Source: Crocinitomicaceae bacterium (GTDB lineage: Bacteria > Bacteroidota > Bacteroidia > Flavobacteriales_D > Crocinitomicaceae). Taken from it: a stretch of 11,253 nucleotides of DNA. Shown piece after piece: positions 1-6,593 of this stretch (positions within the stretch are counted from its first letter, which is position 1; each line of letters opens with the position of its first letter). A program made the position numbers and the translations under genes. Where the stretch lies: contig JAURNA010000031.1 of the NCBI GenBank assembly GCA_030830385.1, positions 1-11,253 on the forward strand. The letters are read 5' to 3'. The notes under the pieces were generated by a model. It searched no databases. It had not been told where the DNA came from and saw only the letters and a list, made by a program, of their open reading frames with translations.

Positions 1-2
1 TC

Positions 3-2774
3 CTGAATCCTGCAAACGGTGCGCCAATTGCGGTACCTTCGCAGGACATGGTACTTGGACTTTACTACATCACGAAAGGAAAAGTGTCCACGAAGGAAGT
101 GAGTGTGAAAGGAGAAGGAGGAGTATTCTACTCGCCGGAAGAGGTAACCATTGCATACAATGAAGGAGCACTTGATCTTCACGCGTGGATTAAAGTGAAG
201 GCGGAAGACCTTGATGAAAATGGCGAATTGGTAACCCGAATGATCGAAACGACATGCGGACGTGTGTTGTTCAACGATAAGGTACCAACGGAAGCAGGAT
301 TCATCAACGATGTAATGACGAAAAAGGCACTTCGTGATATGATCGGACACGTATTGAAAGTGTGTGGTACGTCACGTACGGCTCAATTCCTTGATGACAT
401 TAAGGAAATGGGATACGAAATGGCCTTCAGAGGCGGATTGTCGTTCAACCTTCAGGACATTATCATCCCAGCTGAAAAAGTGAAGCTGGTGGAGAAAGCA
501 GAGGGAGAAGTGAAAGAAGTGATGATGAACTATAACATGGGTCTCATTACCAACAACGAGCGTTACAACCAGATCATTGACATTTGGACGCATACCAACT
601 CTCGTTTGACACACACCTTGATGGAGCAGTTGAAAAACGACCAGCAAGGATTCAACTCCATCTACATGATGTTCGACTCCGGAGCCCGTGGTTCGAAAGA
701 GCAGATTCGTCAGCTCTCCGGAATGCGAGGGTTGATGGCCAAGCCGCAGAAATCCGGATCGACGACTCAAGAGATTATTGAGAACCCAATCCTTTCGAAC
801 TTTAAAGAAGGACTTTCGATTCTTGAATATTTCATCTCTACCCACGGTGCACGTAAAGGTCTTGCGGATACGGCCCTCAAAACAGCCGATGCAGGTTACC
901 TGACCCGTCGTTTGGTAGACGTTGCACAGGACGTAGTGATCAACTCTGAGGATTGCGGTACGTTGAGAGGAATCGTTGCAACATCATTGAAGAAAAACGA
1001 CGAAATCGTTGAGCCATTGTACGATCGTATCCTTGGACGTTCTACTGTAAATGACGTATATCATCCTGAAACAGATGAGTTACTTGCTGAAGCAGGAGCA
1101 TTGATTACAGAAGACATCGCGCGAGCCATCGAGAAAGCAGAGATTGAAGAAGTTGAGATTCGTTCGGTATTGACGTGTGAAATGCGCCGTGGAGTTTGTT
1201 CGAAGTGTTACGGACGGAACCTCGCAACGCACCGCGAAGCACAAATTGGAGATTCAGTAGGTGTAATCGCAGCACAGTCGATCGGGGAGCCGGGAACACA
1301 GCTTACACTCCGTACGTTCCACGTAGGGGGTACTGCATCCAACATTGCGGATGAGTCGAACTTGACAGCGAAGACAGCAGGTACAATCGACATCGATGAG
1401 TTGCGTACAATTGAACGCAAGACGAAAGATGGGGATAAGGTACAGGTTGTGGTTGGACGTTCTGCTGAATTGAAATTGACGGATTCCAAGCGAAACGTAA
1501 CCATGACAGCCAACATTCCTTACGGTGCTGAAATAAAGGTAGAAAACGGAGCCAAGTTGAAGAAAGGTGACGAAATCTGTCGCTGGGACCCATACAATGC
1601 CGTGATCATTACCGAGGCGAAAGGAAAGATTGCATTCGACAACATCATCGACGGGATTACGTTCCGTGAAGAAGTCGATGAGCAGACCGGATTTACCGAA
1701 AAGGTAATTACAGAATCCCGTGATAAGAAGAAAAACCCTGCGATTCACGTCATTGACCCGAAGAGCAAGGAAGTTCTTCGTGAGTACAGCCTTCCGGTAG
1801 ATGCGCACATCTCCGTAAATGAAGGTGACACGATCGAAGCCGGTCAGATTCTTGTTAAAATCCCGCGTAAAGCAGGTAAAACAGGAGATATCACCGGAGG
1901 TCTTCCACGTGTAACGGAGTTATTCGAAGCTCGTAACCCATCCAACCCGGCGGTTGTTTCTGAAATCGACGGGGTTGCAGAATACGGTAAGATCAAGCGT
2001 GGTAACCGAGAGATTTCGATTACTTCCAAAACAGCAGAAGTTCGTAAGTACCTGGTTCCACTGTCGAAGCACATTCTCGTACAGGAGAACGACTATGTTC
2101 GTGCAGGTCAGCCGCTTTCTGTCGGAGCAATTACACCAAACGATATCCTGAACATCGAAGGTCCAACCAAAGTACAGGAGTATCTTGTGAATGAAATTCA
2201 GGAGGTATACCGCCTGCAAGGGGTAAAGATCAACGATAAGCACTTCGAGGTAATCGTTCGTCAAATGATGCTGAAAGCACAGGTTGTAGATCCGGGAGAC
2301 ACACGTTTCCTCGAAGGTCAATCGGTACACAAAGCGGACGTCATGGAAGAAAACGACGCGATTTACGGAATGATGGTTGTTACGGATGCAGGTGAATCTG
2401 ACGCATTGAAAGCCGGACAAATCATCACCGCACGTCGTTTGCGCGATGAGAATTCTCAATTGAAGCGTACCGATAAGACACTTGTAGAAGCACGAGACGC
2501 AGTTCCCGCAACGTCGACTCCGTTGCTTCAGGGAATCACACGGGCATCGCTTCAGACACAGTCGTTCATTTCTGCGGCATCGTTCCAGGAAACAACGAAA
2601 GTTCTCAACGAAGCAGCCATTTCAGGAAAAGAAGATCACCTTCTTGGATTGAAAGAAAACGTAATCGTTGGACACCTCATCCCGGCGGGAACCGGTGTTC
2701 GGAATTTCCAAAAAGCGCTCGTTGGTTCCAAGGAGAAAATGGCGGAAATGACCGAAGCGATAGAAGCGGATTAA
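3..2774 (+). CDS. rpoC: DNA-directed RNA polymerase subunit beta' (RpoC), 5'-truncated by window edge
   Basis: This is the catalytic-cleft subunit of RNA polymerase. The reading frame is open from base 3, and its first residues (LNPANGAPIAVPSQD) match the RpoC segment shortly after the Mg-binding NADFDGD loop, so about the first third of the protein, including that loop, lies outside the window; 923 residues are present. Visible landmarks in order are: the bridge helix (about 880-945, GYLTRRLVDVAQDVV); the four zinc-ligand cysteines of the second zinc site (codons at 954, 1176, 1197 and 1206); the trigger-loop motif GEPGTQLTLRTFHVGG (about 1285-1330); a long insertion after it, similar in place and sequence to the E. 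coli SI3 sandwich-barrel insert (about 1330-1880); and the conserved C-terminal part with YRLQGVKINDKHFEVIVRQM. It ends with TAA at 2772-2774, followed by a strong terminator, so it is the last gene of its operon. No frameshift or missing key residue is seen. Family identity is certain. Confidence 0.99.
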   Translation: MNPANGAPIAVPSQDMVLGLYYITKGKVSTKEVSVKGEGGVFYSPEEVTIAYNEGALDLHAWIKVKAEDLDENGELVTRMIETTCGRVLFNDKVPTEAGFINDVMTKKALRDMIGHVLKVCGTSRTAQFLDDIKEMGYEMAFRGGLSFNLQDIIIPAEKVKLVEKAEGEVKEVMMNYNMGLITNNERYNQIIDIWTHTNSRLTHTLMEQLKNDQQGFNSIYMMFDSGARGSKEQIRQLSGMRGLMAKPQKSGSTTQEIIENPILSNFKEGLSILEYFISTHGARKGLADTALKTADAGYLTRRLVDVAQDVVINSEDCGTLRGIVATSLKKNDEIVEPLYDRILGRSTVNDVYHPETDELLAEAGALITEDIARAIEKAEIEEVEIRSVLTCEMRRGVCSKCYGRNLATHREAQIGDSVGVIAAQSIGEPGTQLTLRTFHVGGTASNIADESNLTAKTAGTIDIDELRTIERKTKDGDKVQVVVGRSAELKLTDSKRNVTMTANIPYGAEIKVENGAKLKKGDEICRWDPYNAVIITEAKGKIAFDNIIDGITFREEVDEQTGFTEKVITESRDKKKNPAIHVIDPKSKEVLREYSLPVDAHISVNEGDTIEAGQILVKIPRKAGKTGDITGGLPRVTELFEARNPSNPAVVSEIDGVAEYGKIKRGNREISITSKTAEVRKYLVPLSKHILVQENDYVRAGQPLSVGAITPNDILNIEGPTKVQEYLVNEIQEVYRLQGVKINDKHFEVIVRQMMLKAQVVDPGDTRFLEGQSVHKADVMEENDAIYGMMVVTDAGESDALKAGQIITARRLRDENSQLKRTDKTLVEARDAVPATSTPLLQGITRASLQTQSFISAASFQETTKVLNEAAISGKEDHLLGLKENVIVGHLIPAGTGVRNFQKALVGSKEKMAEMTEAIEAD

Positions 2775-2796
2775 AACAATAATCGATAATTCAAAT

Positions 2797-2823
2797 AAAG
2801 GGACGCGAAAGTGTCCCTTTTTT
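2797..2823 (+). terminator. Intrinsic terminator of the rpoC operon
   Basis: A 10-bp stem (left arm 2797-2806, right arm 2811-2820, with one G-T wobble) closes a GAAA tetraloop at 2807-2810. It is followed by a T run (2818-2823). The stem core is GGGAC/GTCCC. It lies 22 bases after the rpoC stop codon, the expected place for a Rho-independent terminator. The A-run on the left side means it could also work weakly on the minus strand. Confidence 0.92.
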
Positions 2824-2990
2824 GATTCCTTCTGTTTCGATCATCCGCTTTTTCCTTGGAAAATTCGCAGATTTTTCGTACATTAAAAAAAAAGAGGCAC
2901 AATAAGGCGCATCGGTGTTATCTTCCGTATCGTTGGATTGATCCCCACAACATGGTGAGGAATGAGGAGCAACAGGTGGCTTGGTTGCGC

Positions 2991-3308
2991 TCAATTTTTA
3001 GGTGCAGGTTCATGTTTAACGGGACAATGCTTGTTATGAAACCCTTTGTCTGCTCCATCATTACGGGTTGATTCGAACATGAAACTCCTGTAGTTACCCA
3101 ACAAATGAGAGATCAGATCGGGGAAAGGAACAGGTGTGCGTTTTACGAAGGTTGTTGTAGCTGCTGTTGAGACGGGCAGCCGTCGGTTCTGTATAAAATC
3201 CGAAAACCCGGCGATCAGATCATCCAGCATCCTGTCGTGTACATGGAGCCACTGTTTTATTCCCGTTTTCGATGATTTTCGTCGGAGGGGGTGTATTCGA
3301 TAGGTCAA
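2991..3308 (-). pseudogene. Possible N-terminal remnant of an IS4-type (DDE) transposase
   Basis: A 105-codon open frame on the minus strand ends at 2991. Its middle (FVKRTPVPFPDLISHLL) resembles the conserved N-terminal motif of IS4-family transposases of Bacteroidota, where an F-x-[RK]-x-R-x-L-P-F block is followed by a hydrophobic helix ending in LL, then a Ser/Met-x-x-Glu element. The frame here continues with a Ser, Met and Glu at about the right spacing and then becomes unlike the family. The downstream catalytic part (first Asp, second Asp, Glu) is absent: the next 150 bases on this strand carry stops in all readings I followed. No terminal inverted repeats or target duplication were found. 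It may also be a chance open frame; the call rests on one motif matched by eye. Confidence 0.3.
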
Positions 3309-3326
3309 TAAATTCTAGAGCTTTCG

Positions 3327-3334
3327 TATTTTTG
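3327..3334 (+). promoter_or_regulatory. Bacteroidota -7 promoter element for the DUF3467 gene
   Basis: TATTTTTG is an exact match to the TAnnTTTG -7 consensus of the primary sigma factor of Bacteroidota. It ends only 5 bases before the ATG at 3340, so the transcript start would fall at or within a few bases of the start codon. No TTTG or TTG -33 element is seen at the usual 19-21 base distance. The start codon is fixed by family homology of the protein N-terminus, so the short distance is not an artefact of start choice. Confidence 0.6.
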
Positions 3335-3339
3335 ATACC

Positions 3340-3648
3340 ATGGAAAACAAAGACAATCAAGTGAGCATTGAGTTGACCGAAGAAGTGTCAACCGGAGTAT
3401 ATTCAAATCTTGCAATCATTACCCACTCTCCAACCGAATTCGTAGCTGATTTCATCCAAATGGTGCCCGGTATGCCAAAGGGAAAAGTACGCTCTCGTGT
3501 AATCATGACACCACAGAATGTAAAACGACTTTTAAGTGCCCTTCAGGAAAACGTTCGAAAATATGAGCAGAATTTTGGCGTTATAGATGAGGGAATCGTT
3601 CCGCCAATGCCACCGATGAATTTCGGAACGCCAACAACGGAAGCATAA
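3340..3648 (+). CDS. DUF3467 family protein
   Basis: This small cytosolic protein (102 residues, full family length) has no signal peptide or membrane segment. The conserved DUF3467 core is visible: YSNLAIITHSPTEFVADFI at about residues 21-39, then a PG(M/V)PKGKV(K/R)SR segment, a T-P-Q-(N/H)-(A/V)-K-R-L motif near residue 60, and a Pro/Met-rich C-terminus (PPMPPMNFG). The family is widespread in Bacteroidota and, as I recall, commonly lies directly after rpoC, as here. Its biochemical function is not established, so none is assigned. It has its own promoter (3327-3334) after the rpoC terminator, so it is not simply an rpoC operon member. It is followed after 7 bases by the lipoprotein gene, which suggests co-transcription. 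The start at 3340 is the only one that preserves the usual N-terminus (MENK...I-E-L). Confidence 0.9.
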   Translation: MENKDNQVSIELTEEVSTGVYSNLAIITHSPTEFVADFIQMVPGMPKGKVRSRVIMTPQNVKRLLSALQENVRKYEQNFGVIDEGIVPPMPPMNFGTPTTEA

Positions 3649-3655
3649 AATTTCA

Positions 3656-4069
3656 ATGAAACGAAACCGCATTTTTTTCTCCTTTTTCCTTCTCCTGCTC
3701 CTGGGAGCTGGCTGCTCCAAACATTCGAGCCCGGGAAAAGTAAAACGACTGATCTCAAAAGGTCAGTGGGAGATTTCGTCGATTTTTATCAATAGCCAGG
3801 ACATTACCCCCGAATTTGAGGGAGTTGAGTTTATTTTCCGGGATAACGGTAACATCGATATCACCGGCTCTACCGGAATCACAGGAAGATGGAGTACGAG
3901 TGCAGAATCCAACCCCACACGCCTTGAATTGGTCGTGACGCCCATCTATCCCTTCTATGAACTCAATGCGGATTGGACCTTCACCACCTGTACAAAAGAC
4001 CAGATGGAAGTTGAGGTCAATACCGGATCGGTTGTCAATTCAATGATATTGCGAAAAGTGGGGATGTAA
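3656..4069 (+). CDS. Small lipocalin-like lipoprotein
   Basis: A 137-residue predicted exported lipoprotein. Residues 1-19 form a signal peptide (KRNR, then a Phe/Leu-rich core) ending at Cys20 in LLGAGC. The lipobox is slightly off consensus, with Gly rather than Leu at -3 and Leu at -4. The mature part looks like the single-domain lipocalin-like proteins common in Bacteroidota: a W-(E/K)-I strand near residue 38, the D-I-T-P-E-F-x-G segment, a D-N-G-x-I strand, G-x-W-S near residues 78-80, an F-(Y/D)-E-L-x-x-D-W element and a short last strand. These are beta-barrel or half-barrel proteins whose ligands are mostly unknown, so no ligand is named. It starts 7 bases after the DUF3467 stop, likely in the same transcript. 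Its stop codon directly abuts the stop of the convergent peptidase gene. Confidence 0.75.
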   Translation: MKRNRIFFSFFLLLLLGAGCSKHSSPGKVKRLISKGQWEISSIFINSQDITPEFEGVEFIFRDNGNIDITGSTGITGRWSTSAESNPTRLELVVTPIYPFYELNADWTFTTCTKDQMEVEVNTGSVVNSMILRKVGM

Positions 4070-5749
4070 TTAACGAAACGTCATTTCACGCTTCCACTCC
4101 GTTACGTTGCCGCATTCATCCTTAACCTTCACGACCACCTCGTGTTTTCCCGTAAGTTCTTTCGGACGATTGAAAATGACGGAGCCAGTTTTGTAATCGT
4201 AACTCAACAAGTACCATTTTCCATCGATGAATAGATCGTAATCGGCAATTCCTGATTGTTGATCGGAAATTTTCCAGGTCATGCGCTTCATCGAAGTGGA
4301 GTACGCTCCTCCGAAATTAGGTGTTCCGATCCACGGACCGGTTACATCCCGCTTCAAGCCGTAGGTTCCGAAATATTTGCTCTCTGCCGTGTACCAGCCG
4401 TTTTCGTAAGTAACGGTCAATGCGCGTTTCTTTCCTTTTGCAGTGATGATTTCCATGTAGTGTTTCCCGTCGTTTTCGGCTGTCGATTTCACATGTAGCT
4501 TGTACGCCGATTGAACTGGGATACTCGCTTCTCCGATGTTCGTATTCAATCCGGATTCATACAATTTCAGGGGCTCGTAAACCGTTGTTCTCCCAAATTC
4601 TGCCTTTCGGTGTTCATTTTCCAGCAGCATTGGGTGCGAAGGTGTCAAATACGTCAGATCCTTGACCACATCATCTGAAAAGCTCATTTGCCCGTCCAGT
4701 ACTTCGATGGTGAAGTTCAGAACGGACTTGTTCCCTTTGGCGTCATAGGCCACATACCGGACTTTTTTCTGATCTCCCGGTTGAACCGGAATCATTCCAT
4801 TGTCACCGTAGCGATAAATCGGCAGACAATTTTCCGTTGTTTTGAAGCACTTGTGGTACTTGCGTCGATTGGCCTGGTAATCCTCATAGTCCTTGTGAGA
4901 ATTTACATAGCGCGTGCATTCGAAAGGAATTTGATCGCTTTGCTGCCCAAAAATCGTATCGCCGTCCACCATGAGAATACTTCCATACAAGCCACATTGA
5001 TTATTGGCTCCATCAAATCGGTCGATGACATCAAACGCCAACCCGATTCCGCCGGTTTTTGTACAATAGTTGGCTGGAATCGTAATCGTATGATCCGAAA
5101 TGTAATATCCCGACCCACCTTGGGTCACGGTTTTGCTCACCGCTTTCCCCGGATGTCGGTATCCATCTTTCGTAATGGAATACAGCTTCACTCGGCGGAT
5201 TTCTGGTGCTTTGTGGTCTGCGATGTCGAATCCAAATAACAATGGATTCATGGCCGCTTCCGTTTTCGTATCGCGAATTTCAAAGTGCAAATGAGGTCCG
5301 GAAGATCCGCCGCTATTCCCGGATAATGCGAAAATTTCTCCCTTTTTCAGCAGAATCTCACCGGGTTTTGGAAAAAATTCGATGGCGAAGTTTTGTTCTT
5401 TTTCCTGGGTCGCACGAACGATGGAATCCACTTGTCCTTTAAATTCTGAACAATGAGCATACACACTGGTAATGCCATCTTCAGGATGATCAATATAAAC
5501 GACTTGCCCATATCCATAGGGCGAAACCTTGATTCGGGAAACGTATCCGTCAGCGATGCTGTATAAATTATATCCTTCTCGACCATTGGTTTTAAAATCG
5601 AGTCCCATGTGGAAATGATTTGGCCTCAATTCTCCAAAATTCGATGAAAGCACCAATGGAATCCCCAATGGAGAGTGATATTTTCCCTTCACATCCTGCC
5701 CCCTGGCAGACAACCCAAAACAACAAAACAGAATCACTACATATCGCAT
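4070..5749 (-). CDS. Secreted M23 family metallopeptidase (LytM-like peptidoglycan endopeptidase)
   Basis: This is probably a zinc endopeptidase that cuts peptide cross-links of peptidoglycan outside the inner membrane. I chose the start at 5749 (559 residues) over the longer frame from 5857: it gives a clean signal peptide (MRYVVILFCCFGLSARG, cleavage likely before Gln18), and a promoter box sits immediately upstream. The M23 domain spans about residues 25-180. All catalytic positions are kept: zinc ligands His47 and Asp51 (HMGLD), His99 (YAHC), and His153/His155 (GPHLHFE). An insert of about 25 residues lies between the third and fourth elements. The remaining 380 residues are beta-rich; the end (about 470-559) resembles an Ig-like or bacterial cadherin-like domain with D-x-x-S-G-I and a final D-x-x-G-N. 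It is convergent with the lipoprotein gene and divergent from the cell-division cluster, which fits a wall-remodelling role without proving it. Confidence 0.9.
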   Translation of the reverse strand: MRYVVILFCCFGLSARGQDVKGKYHSPLGIPLVLSSNFGELRPNHFHMGLDFKTNGREGYNLYSIADGYVSRIKVSPYGYGQVVYIDHPEDGITSVYAHCSEFKGQVDSIVRATQEKEQNFAIEFFPKPGEILLKKGEIFALSGNSGGSSGPHLHFEIRDTKTEAAMNPLLFGFDIADHKAPEIRRVKLYSITKDGYRHPGKAVSKTVTQGGSGYYISDHTITIPANYCTKTGGIGLAFDVIDRFDGANNQCGLYGSILMVDGDTIFGQQSDQIPFECTRYVNSHKDYEDYQANRRKYHKCFKTTENCLPIYRYGDNGMIPVQPGDQKKVRYVAYDAKGNKSVLNFTIEVLDGQMSFSDDVVKDLTYLTPSHPMLLENEHRKAEFGRTTVYEPLKLYESGLNTNIGEASIPVQSAYKLHVKSTAENDGKHYMEIITAKGKKRALTVTYENGWYTAESKYFGTYGLKRDVTGPWIGTPNFGGAYSTSMKRMTWKISDQQSGIADYDLFIDGKWYLLSYDYKTGSVIFNRPKELTGKHEVVVKVKDECGNVTEWKREMTFR

Positions 5750-5753
5750 ATAC

Positions 5754-5785
5754 CAAAGATAGAGCAGGATTTGTGCCAATTTCAA
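5754..5785 (-). promoter_or_regulatory. Bacteroidota-type promoter of the M23 peptidase gene
   Basis: On the minus strand, TATCTTTG (5754-5761) matches the TAnnTTTG -7 consensus exactly, and a TTG (5783-5785) lies 21 bases upstream as a -33 element. The -7 box ends 4 bases before the chosen ATG (5749), so the mRNA would be leaderless or nearly so. The promoter lies inside the longer version of the reading frame (start 5857), which supports the shorter start. Confidence 0.55.
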
Positions 5786-5916
5786 TCGGGTTGTCTTTAT
5801 TCGTTCAGAGTGGGTTGTGGAAAAACCGATTGAGAGACGATTAGTGGATTCATTCAATTAACACCCTTGCGTTAGAATTATTCAGTATACCGATCATCTC
5901 ACTATCGATAATATAC

Positions 5917-5924
5917 TATTTTTG
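5917..5924 (+). promoter_or_regulatory. Bacteroidota -7 promoter element for the coiled-coil/zapA genes
   Basis: TATTTTTG matches TAnnTTTG exactly and ends 14 bases before the ATG at 5939, leaving an untranslated leader of only a few bases. No good -33 TTTG is present. The palindromes GTATAC (5885-5890) and TATCGATA (5903-5910) lie just upstream and could be an operator, but this is weak. It faces away from the M23 promoter, so 5750-5938 is a divergent control region. Confidence 0.55.
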
Positions 5925-5938
5925 CACAAAACGGTTTT

Positions 5939-6247
5939 ATGTCGGATCGAATTGCAGCGTTGATTGATGAAGTGAAGAGAAAGTCTCTCGCGCATCGTGA
6001 TGTGGCGGCAAAAGAGAAAAATCGTGCGGCTCAACTGGATCAAGAACTCGCTAAGCTGAAACTGGAACTCTCCAACACCACAGCGGAAGTCGAGCGATTG
6101 AAAGATGAAGTGAAGCGCATGGAAGATGACAAAAACCAACAAGAAATCGGCGGTACCGGGCGAGTGGGATCACGAGTGATTTCCGAGAACGAGATTGATG
6201 ATTTGGTAAAAGAAATTGATTACTGCATCGAGCAGTTAAAGAAATAA
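5939..6247 (+). CDS. Small coiled-coil protein upstream of zapA
   Basis: A 102-residue soluble, highly charged protein. Residues about 5-66 are a nearly continuous coiled coil rich in Lys, Glu, Leu and Ala. A Gly-rich break (GGTGRVGS, about 71-78) separates it from a short C-terminal helix, EIDDLVKEIDYCIEQLKK, whose regular hydrophobic spacing suggests a binding surface. It lies 2 bases before zapA and so is very likely translated with it. As I recall, a similar small coiled-coil protein stands before zapA in many Bacteroidota. By position and shape it could be a functional counterpart of ZapB, the coiled-coil partner of ZapA in gammaproteobacteria, but no sequence homology to ZapB is claimed. 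It has its own promoter (5917-5924). The existence of the gene is well supported; its function is inferred. Confidence 0.8.
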   Translation: MSDRIAALIDEVKRKSLAHRDVAAKEKNRAAQLDQELAKLKLELSNTTAEVERLKDEVKRMEDDKNQQEIGGTGRVGSRVISENEIDDLVKEIDYCIEQLKK

Positions 6248-6249
6248 AC

Positions 6250-6534
6250 ATGGCAAAACAGTCTCTGAAAGTTGTTGTGGCCGGAAGAACATACCCGCTT
6301 ACCGTCGGTGAAGACGAAGCGGCAAAAGTTCAGAAAGCAGCAAAGGACATCAACAAGGCGATTAAGCTTCTTCAGGAGAATTATGCCGTGAAAGATATGC
6401 AGGACCTGCTTGCCATGACGGCGTTGCAATTGGCTGTAAAAGAAGGGAAAAGCACCCCTTCTGACGATTCTAAGAAAGAACTGGAAGCCATTGAAAAGCA
6501 GCTTGAATCGCTGGTGAGCGATCTGGACTCCTGA
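6250..6534 (+). CDS. zapA: Cell division protein ZapA
   Basis: A 94-residue protein of normal ZapA length. The N-terminal half carries the ZapA globular part (V-V-V-A-G-R-T-Y-P-L-T-V near residues 8-19, matching the family's I-x-(I/V)-x-G-(R/K)-x-Y-x-L pattern), followed by the helix AAKVQKAAKDINKAI and DLLAMTALQLAV, and a C-terminal coiled coil (about 70-94). ZapA binds FtsZ filaments at midcell and promotes their bundling. It begins 2 bases after the coiled-coil gene and is 59 bases before rny. No Shine-Dalgarno sequence is visible, as is usual in this phylum. Confidence 0.92.
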   Translation: MAKQSLKVVVAGRTYPLTVGEDEAAKVQKAAKDINKAIKLLQENYAVKDMQDLLAMTALQLAVKEGKSTPSDDSKKELEAIEKQLESLVSDLDS

Positions 6535-6593
6535 TTAATTCGTTAATTTTCTTCTTGCCATTCGTTGGGTAGCGCATAATGTGAACGGAAACA

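Larger units (their letters stand above)
2775..3339. other. 565-base intergenic region after rpoC
   Basis: This gap holds the rpoC terminator at its left end (2797-2823), a possible decayed transposase fragment on the minus strand (2991-3308), and a Bacteroidota -7 promoter element at its right end (3327-3334). The part from 2824 to 2990 contains a run of nine A (2885-2893) and short open frames on both strands with no recognisable protein features. I see no tRNA, riboswitch or convincing small RNA in it. The length is large compared with the 0-60 base spacing between the other co-directional genes here, which fits a site that has taken up and then lost foreign DNA. Confidence 0.6.

Noticed and set aside
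372..2459. Several long open frames on the minus strand inside rpoC
   Set aside because: They are antisense shadows of a strongly conserved gene, with compositions that mirror the rpoC codons and no domain features.
2856..3071. 71-codon plus-strand open frame in the gap after rpoC
   Set aside because: It has a TTG start, atypical composition, no family likeness, and overlaps the possible transposase remnant on the other strand.
5750..5857. Extended N-terminus of the M23 peptidase (start at 5857, 36 more residues)
   Set aside because: It would bury the signal peptide behind a polar segment and place the promoter box inside the coding region. The start at 5749 gives a normal exported protein.
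5885..5916. Palindromes GTATAC and TATCGATA upstream of the coiled-coil gene as a regulator site
   Set aside because: They are short AT-rich palindromes in a divergent promoter. Arms of a larger inverted repeat do not align without gaps, so an operator is not supported beyond a remark.
6534..6550. Hairpin with T run after zapA (ATTAA stem, TTCG loop)
   Set aside because: The stem is 5 A-T pairs only, far too weak for a terminator, and rny follows closely in the same direction.
6535..6593. Possible 6S RNA or separate rny promoter between zapA and rny
   Set aside because: The spacer is only 59 bases, too short for 6S RNA. A TTG (6555-6557) with TAATGTGA 19 bases downstream matches the -7 consensus poorly in its TTTG half.
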